From Henriciella marina (GTDB lineage: Bacteria > Pseudomonadota > Alphaproteobacteria > Caulobacterales > Hyphomonadaceae): DNA of 64,000 nt. The notes below the pieces were generated by a model. It worked only from the letters and a program-made list of their open reading frames with translations, was not told the DNA's origin and did not search any database. Position 1 is the first letter of the stretch; each line of letters begins with the position of its first letter. This document shows positions 25,202 to 33,493 of this stretch, piece by piece. Where the stretch lies: positions 1,054,001 through 1,118,000 of the forward strand of contig NZ_JAPWGW010000001.1 in the NCBI RefSeq assembly GCF_027213945.1, in the 5' to 3' direction. The position numbers were made by a program, and so were the translations under genes.

Positions 25202-25436
25202 TTCGGAGAGTAAACGCTTTGGCTTCGGGGCCAGAAACAGGGCGGTCAATCGACATCTCAACATAAGAACCAACGCTCCGAAGACCCCTGCGTCCTTCGA
25301 CAGGCTCAGGATGAGGGGCAGGGGTCCATAGTGGTCCGGTTGAGGCGGTGTGTTTCGGTGCTGGTGAGGCATGCCACTGCCGTGGCCTTCTTCGCTGAAA
25401 TCAGTCCACCGGACTGTTTTCCGGGCGCTTCGAAGA

Positions 25437-25458
25437 GATACCTGCCTTCGCAGGTATC
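25437..25458. repeat. GATACCTGCC palindrome, copy 2
   Basis: Identical 22-base hairpin to the one at 25180, again followed by TCCGGA-like sequence. Confidence 0.8.
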
Positions 25459-25478
25459 TCCGGAAGGTGGGCTACAAA

Positions 25479-25566
25479 GCCGCTCATCCCCGCGCAGGCG
25501 GGGATCTCAGCCAATTGAAGTGCGGACTTTGCCTCACGAGATCCCCGCCTGCGCGGGGATGAACGG
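25479..25566. repeat. 88-base palindromic repeat, copy 2
   Basis: CCGCTCATCCCCGCGCAGGC...GGATCTCAGCCA...TTGCCTCACGAGATCC...GCCTGCGCGGGGATGAACGG. It has the same length and order as 20941-21028, with a variable centre. Confidence 0.85.
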
Positions 25567-25578
25567 ACATAATGCAAC

Positions 25579-25622
25579 GCCATTCCCCTCTCCTTGGGGA
25601 GAGGGGCCAGGGGTGAGGGGGC
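25579..25622. repeat. C/G-rich hairpin repeat
   Basis: CCATTCCCCTCTCC-TT-GGGGAGAGGGG followed by CCAGGGGTGAGGGGG. A related hairpin (CCCTTCTCCCC-GAGGAGAAGGG) lies at about 25720-25742. Confidence 0.65.
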
Positions 25623-25760
25623 AGGTTTGGGCAAAGTGGTTCACTGGCAGTGATGCTCTCAGGGCGCATCCCTTAAACGCAAGCACATCGCTGAACGCCC
25701 AGGCCCCCTCATCCCCAGCCCTTCTCCCCGAGGAGAAGGGAGAGCACGTCTCCCATTCCC

Positions 25761-26306
25761 CTACTGCGCCGCCGCGACCGGGTCGATCTTGTAGAGCCGG
25801 CACAGCGGATGCTCGGCGCCGTCATAGAAATAGGCCGAGCCTTCCCAGCCCTGTTGCAGCGGCGCGGCGCAGACCGGGTGATCCAGAAAACTCGCATCCT
25901 CCTCGCTGCCGCCAGCAACCTCCCAGTCCGCGACCAGACCCGGAAACGCCAGGCTGAAATCCTCCCACGCGGCCCAGTAAGCTTGCGACCTGAAAACAAC
26001 CGGCTGCACCTCTGTGCCATAGGAGGCATAGAGCCGGGCGAGGTCTTCGGCGTGAGCATCGCAATCTGGCAGGCCCAGCGCGGTGAAATCGGCGGCCGCC
26101 GCCCACGCCTCGAAACAGGCGTCGGCCGGTTTGTAATCAGCATTCTGCTGCCAACCGAGCATCGCAAAGGCCTGCTGGGCACCGAGGCGTTCGATAAGGT
26201 CTCTCGCCGCCCTGTCCGCCGCGCTTGCCGCTGGCGCGGCGGGCGACGTTGCGCAGGCGGCCAGCCAAAAAGCAGTGATCAGGTAGAGGATGCGGCGTCT
26301 GAACAT
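25761..26306 (-). CDS. Hypothetical lipoprotein
   Basis: A 181-residue protein starting MFRRRILYLITAFWLAACAT, with lipobox LAAC. The mature part is Ala/Trp-rich and has paired cysteines (DACFEAW, LPDCDAH, HPVCAAP, HPLCRLY) that could form disulfides in the periplasm. No family recognised. GGAGG upstream supports the ATG at 26306. It is flanked by repeats on its 3' side. Confidence 0.65.
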   Translation of the reverse strand: MFRRRILYLITAFWLAACATSPAAPAASAADRAARDLIERLGAQQAFAMLGWQQNADYKPADACFEAWAAAADFTALGLPDCDAHAEDLARLYASYGTEVQPVVFRSQAYWAAWEDFSLAFPGLVADWEVAGGSEEDASFLDHPVCAAPLQQGWEGSAYFYDGAEHPLCRLYKIDPVAAAQ

Positions 26307-26445
26307 GAAGCGGCCTCCCGCCACGAAAAACCTTGAGAAGAGAGGCGCGATTGTCCGCCCGCAGGGGTGAAAGTCCAGTGCCTGCGCCAACGTCCCTCAA
26401 AAACACCGTGGCTGCACCACCACTACACCGTCTGAAACACCGTCG

Positions 26446-26883
26446 ATGACCCAAAACATCCGCCCCCTCGGCGCCCCGTCTATGGTCGCCATCATGGTCA
26501 AGCGCTCCTTCATCCTCAGCACGCTTGCGGTCCTGGAGGTCTGGCTCTGGCCGGTCTTCTTCTGGGACCTGTACCGGCTTGAGGCCTATCTGAAGGCACG
26601 CCGCGCCGAAGGCGGTGGACTCGTCGGCTATGCGGTGGCCCGCAATGGGCGGATCTATATCACGCTCGATGTCCGCGAGGACGCAAAGGACCCGTGCGAC
26701 TGGACGGCCTATGCCGCCCGCACGCCATGGGAAAGACTGGACCCTGATGCGCGCGAAGCGGCCCTTATGGCCCGCGCGGGGGAGGGGTTTGCGCTCTTCG
26801 TCCTGATGATGGGTGTGGGCGCGGTACTGGCCGGGCAGGGCGGGGTTATTGCTGGCCTGCCGCAGGTGATTGTGCCGCCATAG
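26446..26883 (+). CDS. Hypothetical membrane protein
   Basis: Up to 145 residues with one hydrophobic segment near the N-terminus (SFILSTLAVLEVWLWPVFFW) and another at the C-terminus (FALFVLMMGVGAVLAGQGGV). Between them is a short soluble part that begins ARNGRIYITLDVRED. No family recognised. The start is uncertain: in-frame ATGs occur at 26446, 26482 and 26494, none with a good ribosome site. High G+C and gene-like codon choice support coding. Confidence 0.5.
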   Translation: MTQNIRPLGAPSMVAIMVKRSFILSTLAVLEVWLWPVFFWDLYRLEAYLKARRAEGGGLVGYAVARNGRIYITLDVREDAKDPCDWTAYAARTPWERLDPDAREAALMARAGEGFALFVLMMGVGAVLAGQGGVIAGLPQVIVPP

Positions 26884-26906
26884 TGGGTACGACCCCGCCC
26901 TCCGAA

Positions 26907-26928
26907 GATACCTGCGAAGGCAGGTATA
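26907..26928. repeat. GATACCTGC palindrome, copy 3
   Basis: GATACCTGCGAAGGCAGGTATA is the inverted form of the hairpins at 25180 and 25437, differing only in loop orientation and the last base. Confidence 0.75.
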
Positions 26929-26982
26929 CATACTGGAACGTCTCAATCCGCACCCGGACCGGGTCTGCGGCCGCTGGTGCTG

Positions 26983-27098
26983 GCCCCACCCCGACCCTCC
27001 CCAGAGGGGAGGGGGCGCAAACCCCGGAAAGTGAGGCGCTTTCCTGAAAACCCTGCGCGACGCCATCCCCCTCCCCTCAGGGGAGGGTCGGGGTGGGG
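26983..27098. repeat. 116-base compound repeat of GGGGAGGG hairpins, copy 1
   Basis: GCCCCACCCCGACCCTCCCC-AGAG-GGGAGGGGG on the left and CCCCTCCCC-TCAG-GGGAGGGTCGGGGTGGGG on the right are mirror images, each with its own small hairpin. The same design recurs at 31400-31516. Confidence 0.8.
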
Positions 27099-27104
27099 AA
27101 GCGG

Positions 27105-28598
27105 CTACCCCAACCCTCTCAAAAAATTCGCCGCCACATCCAGATGCTTCTGACGTTTCGCCTCATCCATCTTCTCAGCCATCGATACCATCATGGCCCA
27201 GCGGGGATTGCCGCCAAGCTGCTCGCGATTGCGCCAGATCCAGCGCCAGTAAAGGCCATCCCAGATGTCGCACCATTCGCCTTTCTCATGATTGCCCATC
27301 TTGCGGATATAGGCTGAGCCGGAGAAGTAAGGCTTCGTCGTGATGCGCCCGCCATCGGCGTTCTGGCTCATCGCATAGGCGTTCGGCACCATGACCCAGT
27401 CACAGCTGTCCGCGAACATTTCCATGAACCATTTGTAGATATCGTCCGGGTCGATCTCGCAGATGAACATGAAGCCGCCGAGCACCATCAGCCGCTCGAT
27501 ATGGTGGCAGTAGCCGGTCTTGAGGACGCGTTTGATGACATCATCAATGGGGCCGATCCCCGTCTCACCGGTCCAGAAGCTCTTCGGTAATCTGCGCGTA
27601 TGGCCCCAATGGTTCGTCGTGCGCATCGGGATGCCGATATCCTCATAGGTCGCGCGCATGAATTCGCGCCAGCCGATCACCTGGCGGATGAAGCCTTCAG
27701 CCGAGTTCATCGGGATGTCTTTGGTCTCGATAAAGGCTTTGGCCGCATCCAGCACCAGCTGCGGCGTCAGAAGCCCGATGTTCAGCATCGGCGTGATGGC
27801 CGAATGCCAGAGGAGGGTTTCGCCCTCCAGAATGGCGTCCTCATAGGGGCCGAACAGCTCAAACCGCTCATGCAGGAATTGCCCAAGCCAGCTCTCGGCA
27901 TCCTCATGGCTGGTCGGCCAGTAGAGCGTGTCGAGGGAGCCGTAATGATCCGGAAAGTCGCGCTCCACCGATTTGCGGGCCTCTTCCTCGATCTCGTCTG
28001 GAGCGCGGGGGGCAAGCTGCGGGACGCTGTCTCTCAGCTTCTTAGGGACCTTCTTGCGGTTCTCATCGTCAAAGCTCCACTGCTCGCCCTTTGGCTTGTC
28101 GCCCTCCATCAGCACATTGAACTGGCGGCGCTGGCGTTTGTAGAACTCCGCCTGGAACCAGGACTTGTTATCATCCCGCCAGGCGCGGTTTTCCCCCGGC
28201 GTGTTCAGGAAGAGCGGGGTATTGATCAGCGTCAGCTCTAGGCCTTCAGCCTCGCAATAGGATTTGAGGCGCTTTTCCAGAATGAAATCAGCTGGGTCGC
28301 AGGTCATCACCTCATTGAAGCCGGCCTTGGCCAGCCGGGTAATTGTTGGCTTCAGCAAAGGCTTGCCTGCTTCATAGCGGACATATTCGAATTCCGGCTT
28401 CAGCCCTTTGAGCCGCTTGGCATATCGCGCCATGCTCGCCCGGTGCAGCCATAGCTTCTGCTTGTGAAAGCGCATGGGATATTGCCGGTCGCCAAAGAAC
28501 AGCGTGTCCTCGACAAGGCAGATCCGGTCCGGGCGCTTGTCGAGCCCCGGATGGTGGTTAAACAGCTGGTGCGGGAAGATCAGGAGTGCCTTGGTCAT
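27105..28598 (-). CDS. Iron-sulfur bacterial cryptochrome/(6-4) photolyase family protein
   Basis: A 497-residue member of the deoxyribodipyrimidine photolyase-related (FeS-BCP, PhrB-like) family, light-driven DNA repair enzymes with FAD and a [4Fe-4S] cluster. The N-terminal Rossmann part begins KALLIFPHQLFNHHPGL. The FAD-binding helical domain contains EGFIRQVIGWREFMR and WGHTRRLPKSFWTGETG. Candidate cluster cysteines are in TGYCHHIERLM, FICEIDPDD, DSCDWVMVPNAYAMSQNADG and GEWCDIWDG. Length fits the family. It is divergent from dnaX, about 100 bases apart. Confidence 0.92.
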   Translation of the reverse strand: MTKALLIFPHQLFNHHPGLDKRPDRICLVEDTLFFGDRQYPMRFHKQKLWLHRASMARYAKRLKGLKPEFEYVRYEAGKPLLKPTITRLAKAGFNEVMTCDPADFILEKRLKSYCEAEGLELTLINTPLFLNTPGENRAWRDDNKSWFQAEFYKRQRRQFNVLMEGDKPKGEQWSFDDENRKKVPKKLRDSVPQLAPRAPDEIEEEARKSVERDFPDHYGSLDTLYWPTSHEDAESWLGQFLHERFELFGPYEDAILEGETLLWHSAITPMLNIGLLTPQLVLDAAKAFIETKDIPMNSAEGFIRQVIGWREFMRATYEDIGIPMRTTNHWGHTRRLPKSFWTGETGIGPIDDVIKRVLKTGYCHHIERLMVLGGFMFICEIDPDDIYKWFMEMFADSCDWVMVPNAYAMSQNADGGRITTKPYFSGSAYIRKMGNHEKGEWCDIWDGLYWRWIWRNREQLGGNPRWAMMVSMAEKMDEAKRQKHLDVAANFLRGLG

Positions 28599-28699
28599 CG
28601 CTGGCTGGAGCTAGGACGATCGGTTCGCAGGCAAAGGCTGCAAAACCGCCCGCATGCCATTGCCGAGACCCCCGAGTCCCTGCCATTAGTAAGTCATCG

Positions 28700-30454
28700 A
28701 TGACTAATGAAACCGACCTCCCCGGCGCCGAAGAGCGCGACGACGCAACCTTCTCCATGTTCGCAGAGGAGGAAGCTGCCCCCGCAAAGGCTGGCGCGTC
28801 CTATCAGGTGCTGGCGCGCAAATACCGCCCGAAGCTCTTCTCTGACCTGATCGGCCAGGAAGCGATGGTCCGGACGATGCGCAATGCGTTCGAGTTGAAC
28901 CGGATTGCCCACGCCTTCATGCTGACGGGCGTTCGCGGCGTCGGCAAGACAACGACGGCGAGGTTGCTCGCGCGTGCTTTCAATTATGAGGGCGAGGATC
29001 ACCCAGGCCCCAGCCTCAAGCTCGACCCACCGGGGGAGCACTGCAAGGCGATCATGGAGAGCCGCCACCCCGATGTGCTGGAGCTCGATGCCGCCTCCCG
29101 CACCGGTGTCGCCGACATGCGCGACCTTCTGGACGGGGTCCGCTACTCGCCCCAGTCGGCGCGCTACAAGGTCTACATCATCGATGAAGTTCACATGCTC
29201 TCGACGGCGTCCTTCAATGCGCTCCTGAAGACCCTCGAAGAGCCGCCGCCACATGTGAAGTTCATCTTCGCGACCACCGAAATCCGCAAAGTGCCCGTCA
29301 CCGTTCTCTCGCGCTGCCAGCGGTTTGACCTGAAACGCCTCGATACCGGCGAACTGGCGGCCCACCTTGGCAAGATTGCGGGCCGCGAAGGCGCAAAGAT
29401 TTCCGAAGAGGGCATCACACTGATCGCCCGCGCTGCAGAAGGCTCCGTCCGTGACGGGCTCTCTATCCTCGACCAGGCCATTGTGCAGGGCCTTGATGGC
29501 GGAGAGATTACCGGCGCGGCCGTTCGCGACATGCTCGGCCTCGGCGACCGGCTCCGCCTGCTCGATGCGTTCGAATACGCTGTCACCGGAAAGGCGAGTG
29601 AGGCGGTTAGCGAGATCACGGACCAGGTCCAGATCGGCGCAGACCCGCTAATCCTGATGAAGGATCTGCTGGAGATCGCCGCAGACGTCGCCACGCTTCA
29701 GGCGATGGGCGACAATTATGTCCTGCCCGGCCCGTCGGACTGGACGACGCGGACACGGCAGATCGCTGACAGCGTCACCCCGGCGCAGGCCCAGCGCAAC
29801 TGGCAGATCCTTCTGTCAGGCTATCGTGACACGCAGAGCGCGCCTGAAGCAGACGTCGCCCTGCGCATGGTGATCCTGCGTCTTGTGACGGCGGCAGGCC
29901 TGCCTTCGCCAGAAGATGCGGCCCGTATGATCGCTGAAGGCGGCGGCAATAGCGGCTCCAGCGCGCGCGGCAAGGGCGGCAAGTCTGACCCGAACGTCGT
30001 GCCCGTCGGCGGCGACCCGGGCGCGCGCCTGTCTAAGTTTGAAGACGTGCTCGATCTTCTGGAGAAAGAGCGCGAGCCTGTCCTCTGGGGCGAGGCGAAG
30101 GCCTATATCCGCCCATCCGTTTTTGCCGATGGCACGATCAGCTGCGACCTGAAAGATGGCGCGCCGGTCGATCTGCTGCGCCGGCTCACAGACTTCCTCG
30201 AGATTGCCACCGGCCATGAGTGGGATGTCAGCACCAAGCGCGGCGAAACGCCGGGCGAAACGATCAGCGAGCGCGAAGACCGGCTGAAGCGTGAACGGAT
30301 CGAAGCGGTGAAGGCCGACACGGATGTCGCCGCCGCGATCAGCGCCATTCCCGGCCTCACGATTCTCGACGTGCGCGGCAGCGATACACTTGAAGAGCCC
30401 GTCGCGGAGGACAATGTCGTCCCCTTGCGCGTTGCCAATCAAAGGAAAGGCTAG
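28700..30454 (+). CDS. dnaX: DnaX, DNA polymerase III gamma/tau subunit
   Basis: A 584-residue clamp-loader subunit. The AAA+ module starts YQVLARKYRPKLFSDLIGQE; Walker A is GVRGVGKTTTARLLA, Walker B YIIDEVHMLS, and the sensor region FIFATTEIRKVPVTVLSRCQ. The usual zinc-module cysteines are reduced: only one clear cysteine appears in the GEHCKAIMESRHPDVLELDA stretch. A C-terminal tau part follows. The ATG at 28700 is chosen because the conserved N-terminus begins about 35 residues later. It forms an operon with ybaB and recR, the usual arrangement. Confidence 0.94.
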   Translation: MTNETDLPGAEERDDATFSMFAEEEAAPAKAGASYQVLARKYRPKLFSDLIGQEAMVRTMRNAFELNRIAHAFMLTGVRGVGKTTTARLLARAFNYEGEDHPGPSLKLDPPGEHCKAIMESRHPDVLELDAASRTGVADMRDLLDGVRYSPQSARYKVYIIDEVHMLSTASFNALLKTLEEPPPHVKFIFATTEIRKVPVTVLSRCQRFDLKRLDTGELAAHLGKIAGREGAKISEEGITLIARAAEGSVRDGLSILDQAIVQGLDGGEITGAAVRDMLGLGDRLRLLDAFEYAVTGKASEAVSEITDQVQIGADPLILMKDLLEIAADVATLQAMGDNYVLPGPSDWTTRTRQIADSVTPAQAQRNWQILLSGYRDTQSAPEADVALRMVILRLVTAAGLPSPEDAARMIAEGGGNSGSSARGKGGKSDPNVVPVGGDPGARLSKFEDVLDLLEKEREPVLWGEAKAYIRPSVFADGTISCDLKDGAPVDLLRRLTDFLEIATGHEWDVSTKRGETPGETISEREDRLKRERIEAVKADTDVAAAISAIPGLTILDVRGSDTLEEPVAEDNVVPLRVANQRKG

Positions 30455-30465
30455 GTTCCGTGGGT

Positions 30466-30789
30466 ATGAAAGACCTCTCAAAGATCATGCAGCAGGCTCA
30501 GGAGATGCAGGCCAAGATGCAGGAAGCCCAGCAGAAGATCGAACAGATCGAAGCTGAAGGCATTGCTGGCGCCGGCCTCGTCAAGGTTCGCCTGCGCGGC
30601 AAGGGCGAAATGGTCCGCCTCAGCATCGATCCGTCCCTTCTGGAAGACGAAGCGGAAATTATCGAAGACCTGGTCAAGGCGGCGCACGGCGATGCACGCA
30701 AGCGCCTCGACGAGGAAATGGAAAAGGCAATGAAGGAAGCCACCTCCGGCTTTGGCGGCATGATGCCCGGCTTCAAGATGCCGTTCTAA
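30466..30789 (+). CDS. YbaB/EbfC family nucleoid-associated protein
   Basis: A 107-residue DNA-binding protein whose dimer bends or bridges DNA. The sequence MKDLSKIMQQAQEMQAKMQE opens the N-terminal helix, and the central strands carry LVKVRLRGKGEMVRLSIDPS. The C-terminus is Gly/Met-rich (FGGMMPGFKMPF), typical of the family. A GTG at 30460 is an alternative start adding two residues. It sits between dnaX and recR, a conserved trio. Confidence 0.93.
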   Translation: MKDLSKIMQQAQEMQAKMQEAQQKIEQIEAEGIAGAGLVKVRLRGKGEMVRLSIDPSLLEDEAEIIEDLVKAAHGDARKRLDEEMEKAMKEATSGFGGMMPGFKMPF

Positions 30790-30795
30790 GCTTCA

Positions 30796-31395
30796 ATGAG
30801 CCAGAAGAGCGCCGGACCTGAAATCCTGAAAATGATTGAGCTGATCGGGAAGCTTCCCGGTCTGGGGCCGCGCTCGGCCCGGCGTGCGGCGCTGCACCTG
30901 TTAAAGCGCAAGGACCAGCTGCTGATGCCGTTGGCTGACGCGTTGGCGGACGCCGGTAACCGGATTGAGCAGTGCAGGACGTGCGGGAATTACGACACGC
31001 TGCAGCCTTGCGCCGTCTGTCAGAATACGGGCCGGGACGACAGCGTCATCTGCGTGGTCGAGGATGTGCCGGACCTCTGGGCACTTGAACGCGCGAGCGC
31101 CTTTCGTGGGCGCTACCACGTGCTTGGCGGCGTCCTGTCGCCGCTCGATGGCGTGGAGCCAGAAGACCTGACCATTGGTATGCTGGTGGACCGCGTGAAG
31201 GGCGGCGAGGTTCGCGAAGTGATCTTCGCGCTCAGCGCGACGCTCGATGGCCAGATCACGGTCGATTATGTTCGCGACCGGCTCGAGGGCTTCGATATCA
31301 CCACCACCCGGCTCGCCCAAGGCGTGCCGCATGGCGGTGAGCTTGATCATCTAGATGAAGGCACGCTGGCCGCCGCGATGCGGTCCCGGCGGTAG
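30796..31395 (+). CDS. recR: RecR, recombination mediator protein
   Basis: A 199-residue RecFOR-pathway protein that loads RecA at gaps. In order it has a helix-hairpin-helix ([20 protein letters not shown]), a C4 zinc finger ([16 protein letters not shown], residues ~57-72), a Toprim domain ([16 protein letters not shown]) and the C-terminal Walker-B-like region. It is six bases downstream of ybaB and ends the operon. Confidence 0.95.
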   Translation: MSQKSAGPEILKMIELIGKLPGLGPRSARRAALHLLKRKDQLLMPLADALADAGNRIEQCRTCGNYDTLQPCAVCQNTGRDDSVICVVEDVPDLWALERASAFRGRYHVLGGVLSPLDGVEPEDLTIGMLVDRVKGGEVREVIFALSATLDGQITVDYVRDRLEGFDITTTRLAQGVPHGGELDHLDEGTLAAAMRSRR

Positions 31396-31399
31396 TAAG

Positions 31400-31516
31400 G
31401 CCCCACCCTGACCCTCCCCAGAGGGGAGGGGATACTGTTTCGCCGAGCTTTGAAATTGCGTCTGCCATCGTAAGCATCGCCCCCCTCCCCGCTCGCGGGG
31501 AGGGTCGGGGTGGGGC
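31400..31516. repeat. Compound repeat of GGGGAGGG hairpins, copy 2
   Basis: GCCCCACCCTGACCCTCCCC-AGAG-GGGAGGGG on the left and CCCCTCCCC-GCTC-GCGGGGAGGGTCGGGGTGGGGC on the right. It has the same mirrored layout and size as 26983-27098 but a different centre. It lies between the convergent recR and GST genes and may end both transcripts. Confidence 0.8.
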
Positions 31517-31528
31517 TTACTTGAGCAG

Positions 31529-32149
31529 CTACTCGACAGCGCGTTCCTTGGCGCGTTTCCAGGCCGGGCGCTCCATGTTGCGCTGATAATATGCCTGGAG
31601 GTTCTTGTAGGGGCCGAGCTCTCCCAGTCGCTCTGCCATGTTGGCGATGTAGGTCACGCCGATATCAGGGGCCTGGAACTTGTCGCCAAGGATGAACTCG
31701 CGGTCGGCAAGGTGCTTGTCCAGAAGGCCGAGGTGAAGCGGGACCTCGCCATCAGCAAACGCCTTGTGAACCGGAGAAGGATTATCGCCTTCGCGGGCCT
31801 GCAACATGCGCATGAAGAGCGGCAGGAAGGCCGAGCCTTCGGGGTAATGTAGCCAGCGCTGGTATTCAGCCCAGGCTTTCTTGTCAGACCGTGGCGGCGC
31901 GAGTTTGCCGTCCGGGTCATAATGATCGACCAGATAGGCCGCGATCGCGCCGGACTCAGTCAGCATGACGCCGTCGACTTCGAGCGTCGGTGATTTGCCG
32001 AGCGGCGTGGCTTCCTTCAGGTCTTCCTGTGAACGGAAGGTCTCTGGATGCCGGCGATAGACCTCCAGTTCATAGTCGAGGCCAAGCTCTTCGAGCAGCC
32101 AGACAGTGAAGATTGAGCGCCCGATGCGCAGGTGGTGGAGAATGATCAT
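31529..32149 (-). CDS. Glutathione S-transferase family protein
   Basis: A 206-residue cytosolic GST. The N-terminal thioredoxin fold reads MIILHHLRIGRSIFTVWLLE, with the glutathione-contact block KSPTLEVDGVMLTESGAIAA near residues 52-71. The helical C-terminal domain includes EFILGDKFQAPDIGVTYIAN. The catalytic residue is probably Ser12 or a nearby residue of the RSIF stretch, as in beta/theta-like classes. It is separated by only 18 bases from the upstream sugar dehydrogenase gene, so it could be co-transcribed. Confidence 0.88.
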   Translation of the reverse strand: MIILHHLRIGRSIFTVWLLEELGLDYELEVYRRHPETFRSQEDLKEATPLGKSPTLEVDGVMLTESGAIAAYLVDHYDPDGKLAPPRSDKKAWAEYQRWLHYPEGSAFLPLFMRMLQAREGDNPSPVHKAFADGEVPLHLGLLDKHLADREFILGDKFQAPDIGVTYIANMAERLGELGPYKNLQAYYQRNMERPAWKRAKERAVE

Positions 32150-32167
32150 AAGAGTGGCTTCCTTGGC

Positions 32168-33370
32168 CTATTCGTTTCGGTCGATGCGGTAGACGACGCC
32201 GTCCATATTGGCGGTCGCCGCATAGAGATTGCCGTCCGGGCTGATGGCGACATCGCGGAAAGGAATTTCGAGGTCTGCCATGAGGTCGGCCTGACCGGTC
32301 ACATTGCCTTCCTCGTCCAGCATGATGTGGACGAGCTTCTTGCCGCGCGGACCATTCATGGCGCCGACGATCAGGTCGCCGTCCCACTCCGACCAGACGT
32401 CACCGCTGACAAGCGCCATGCCTGATGGGGCGATGGATGGCACCCATTTGACGACGGGCTGCTCCATACCGGGGGCTTCGGTTTCATCTGTGATGATGGT
32501 GCCGTCATAGTTCACCCCATAGGTGATCGCCGGCCAACCATAATTATTGCCCGCTTCGATACGGTTGAGTTCATCACCGCCTTTTGGGCCGTGTTCGTGT
32601 GCCCAGAGCGTTTCGCGGGCTTCGTCCCAGACAAGACCCTGCACGTTGCGGTGGCCATAGCTCCACACGCCGGGCAGGCCGTTCTCGCCATCGATGAAGG
32701 GATTGTCTTCCGGGAAGGATCCATCAGTGTTCAGGCGGACGATGGTGCCATGATAATTCTGCGGGTTCTGGGATTCTTCCATATAGCGGAAGCCTTCGCC
32801 GAGCGCGGCGATCAGCGTGCCGTCGGGCAGGAAGGCAAGGCGGCCGCCATAGTGGTGGGAGGTCTCGCGCGGGGCGCCGGTGAAGATTTCCTGCACATCG
32901 CTCAGCTCGCTCGCATTATCCGACAGAACGCCAGAGACGACGGCCGTGGTGTTCTGTTCTGCCGTGCCTTTTGCGAAGGCGAGGTAGAGTTTGCGATTGC
33001 TGGCAAAGTCTGGGTCGAGCGCCATCGCGAAATAGCCGCCCTGCGCGCTCACATGCGCTTCGGGCGTTCCGGCGACCGGTTCTGGCAGGAGTTCAACATC
33101 GCGAACAAGCCGGATCGTGCCGCTTCGCTCTGTCACCAGCATTGTGCCGTCAGGAAGGAACAGCATGTCCCACGGAAATTCGAGGCCTTCGGCAATCGGC
33201 GTCAGACGGAACCCGTCTTCGCTAATTACGGCTTCTGTCGAGGTGTCGCCGGCATCGGCTTCATTCGTGGTGTTGTCGACGTCCTCGATGGGGGCTGCAG
33301 GGTCGCTGTCAGACTGTGAACAGGCGGCTGCAAGGATGAGGGCGCTCGCGGTCAGTGCCAGGAATTTCAT
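32168..33370 (-). CDS. PQQ-dependent sugar dehydrogenase, lipoprotein
   Basis: A 400-residue soluble-glucose-dehydrogenase/Asd-type (YliI-like) six-bladed propeller. It starts MKFLALTASALILAAACSQS with lipobox AAAC and has an acidic linker, so it is periplasmic. Family blocks are GLEFPWDMLFLPDGTMLVTE, GEGFRYMEESQNPQNYHGTI, WSYGHRNVQGLVWDEARETL with WAHEHGPKGGDELN, and NYGWPAITYG. These cover the catalytic His and PQQ-binding sites. GGAGAGATC precedes the ATG. Confidence 0.92.
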   Translation of the reverse strand: MKFLALTASALILAAACSQSDSDPAAPIEDVDNTTNEADAGDTSTEAVISEDGFRLTPIAEGLEFPWDMLFLPDGTMLVTERSGTIRLVRDVELLPEPVAGTPEAHVSAQGGYFAMALDPDFASNRKLYLAFAKGTAEQNTTAVVSGVLSDNASELSDVQEIFTGAPRETSHHYGGRLAFLPDGTLIAALGEGFRYMEESQNPQNYHGTIVRLNTDGSFPEDNPFIDGENGLPGVWSYGHRNVQGLVWDEARETLWAHEHGPKGGDELNRIEAGNNYGWPAITYGVNYDGTIITDETEAPGMEQPVVKWVPSIAPSGMALVSGDVWSEWDGDLIVGAMNGPRGKKLVHIMLDEEGNVTGQADLMADLEIPFRDVAISPDGNLYAATANMDGVVYRIDRNE

Positions 33371-33440
33371 GATCTCTCCGATGACTGTCTTGCCTTTATC
33401 TAGGGCCTCGGCGGGACAACGCAAATGAGCGCCACAAAAG

Positions 33441-33473
33441 AAAAAGGGCGGCCCCCTCGAGGGCCGCCCTTCC
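33441..33473 (-). terminator. Terminator of the TonB-dependent receptor gene (minus strand)
   Basis: AAGGGCGGCC and GGCCGCCCTT form a 10-base-pair stem around the loop CCCTCGAG. On the minus strand it is followed by TTTTCTTTTG, just past the receptor stop at 33494. Confidence 0.9.
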
Positions 33474-33493
33474 TGGTTTCATATCAGACCTGA

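Larger units (their letters stand above)
25058..25465. repeat. Two diverged tandem copies of a compound palindromic repeat
   Basis: Copy 1 (25058-25212) and copy 2 (25230-25465) share, in order, GAAACAGGGCGGTCA-TCGAC, AAGAACC-ACG, CGAAGACCCCTGCG, GGCAGGGGTCCAT, CGGTGCT-GTGA and the palindrome ATACCTGCCTTCGCAGGTAT with TC-TCCGGA after it. In copy 2 the hairpin loop is split by TCCTTCGACAGGCTCAGGAT plus GAGG, itself a REP-type unit seen elsewhere in the window. Confidence 0.75.
24938..25760. other. Gene-poor, repeat-rich stretch downstream of the CBASS island
   Basis: About 820 bases with no supportable gene. It holds a large imperfect hairpin (24991-25072), two diverged tandem copies of a compound repeat (25058-25212 and 25230-25465), two copies of a GATACCTGCC/TTCGCAGGTATC palindrome, the second copy of the 88-base repeat and two C/G hairpins. 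Open frames here run through repeats and are not protein-like. No transposase remnant was seen. Confidence 0.75.

Noticed and set aside
24938-25760. Possible CRISPR array
   Set aside because: Repeats are long palindromes of several kinds with no regular spacing and no cas genes.
25331-25957. Plus-strand frame (208 codons) in the repeat region
   Set aside because: It runs through palindromic repeats and then antisense to the lipoprotein gene; Pro/Arg/Ser-rich and not protein-like.
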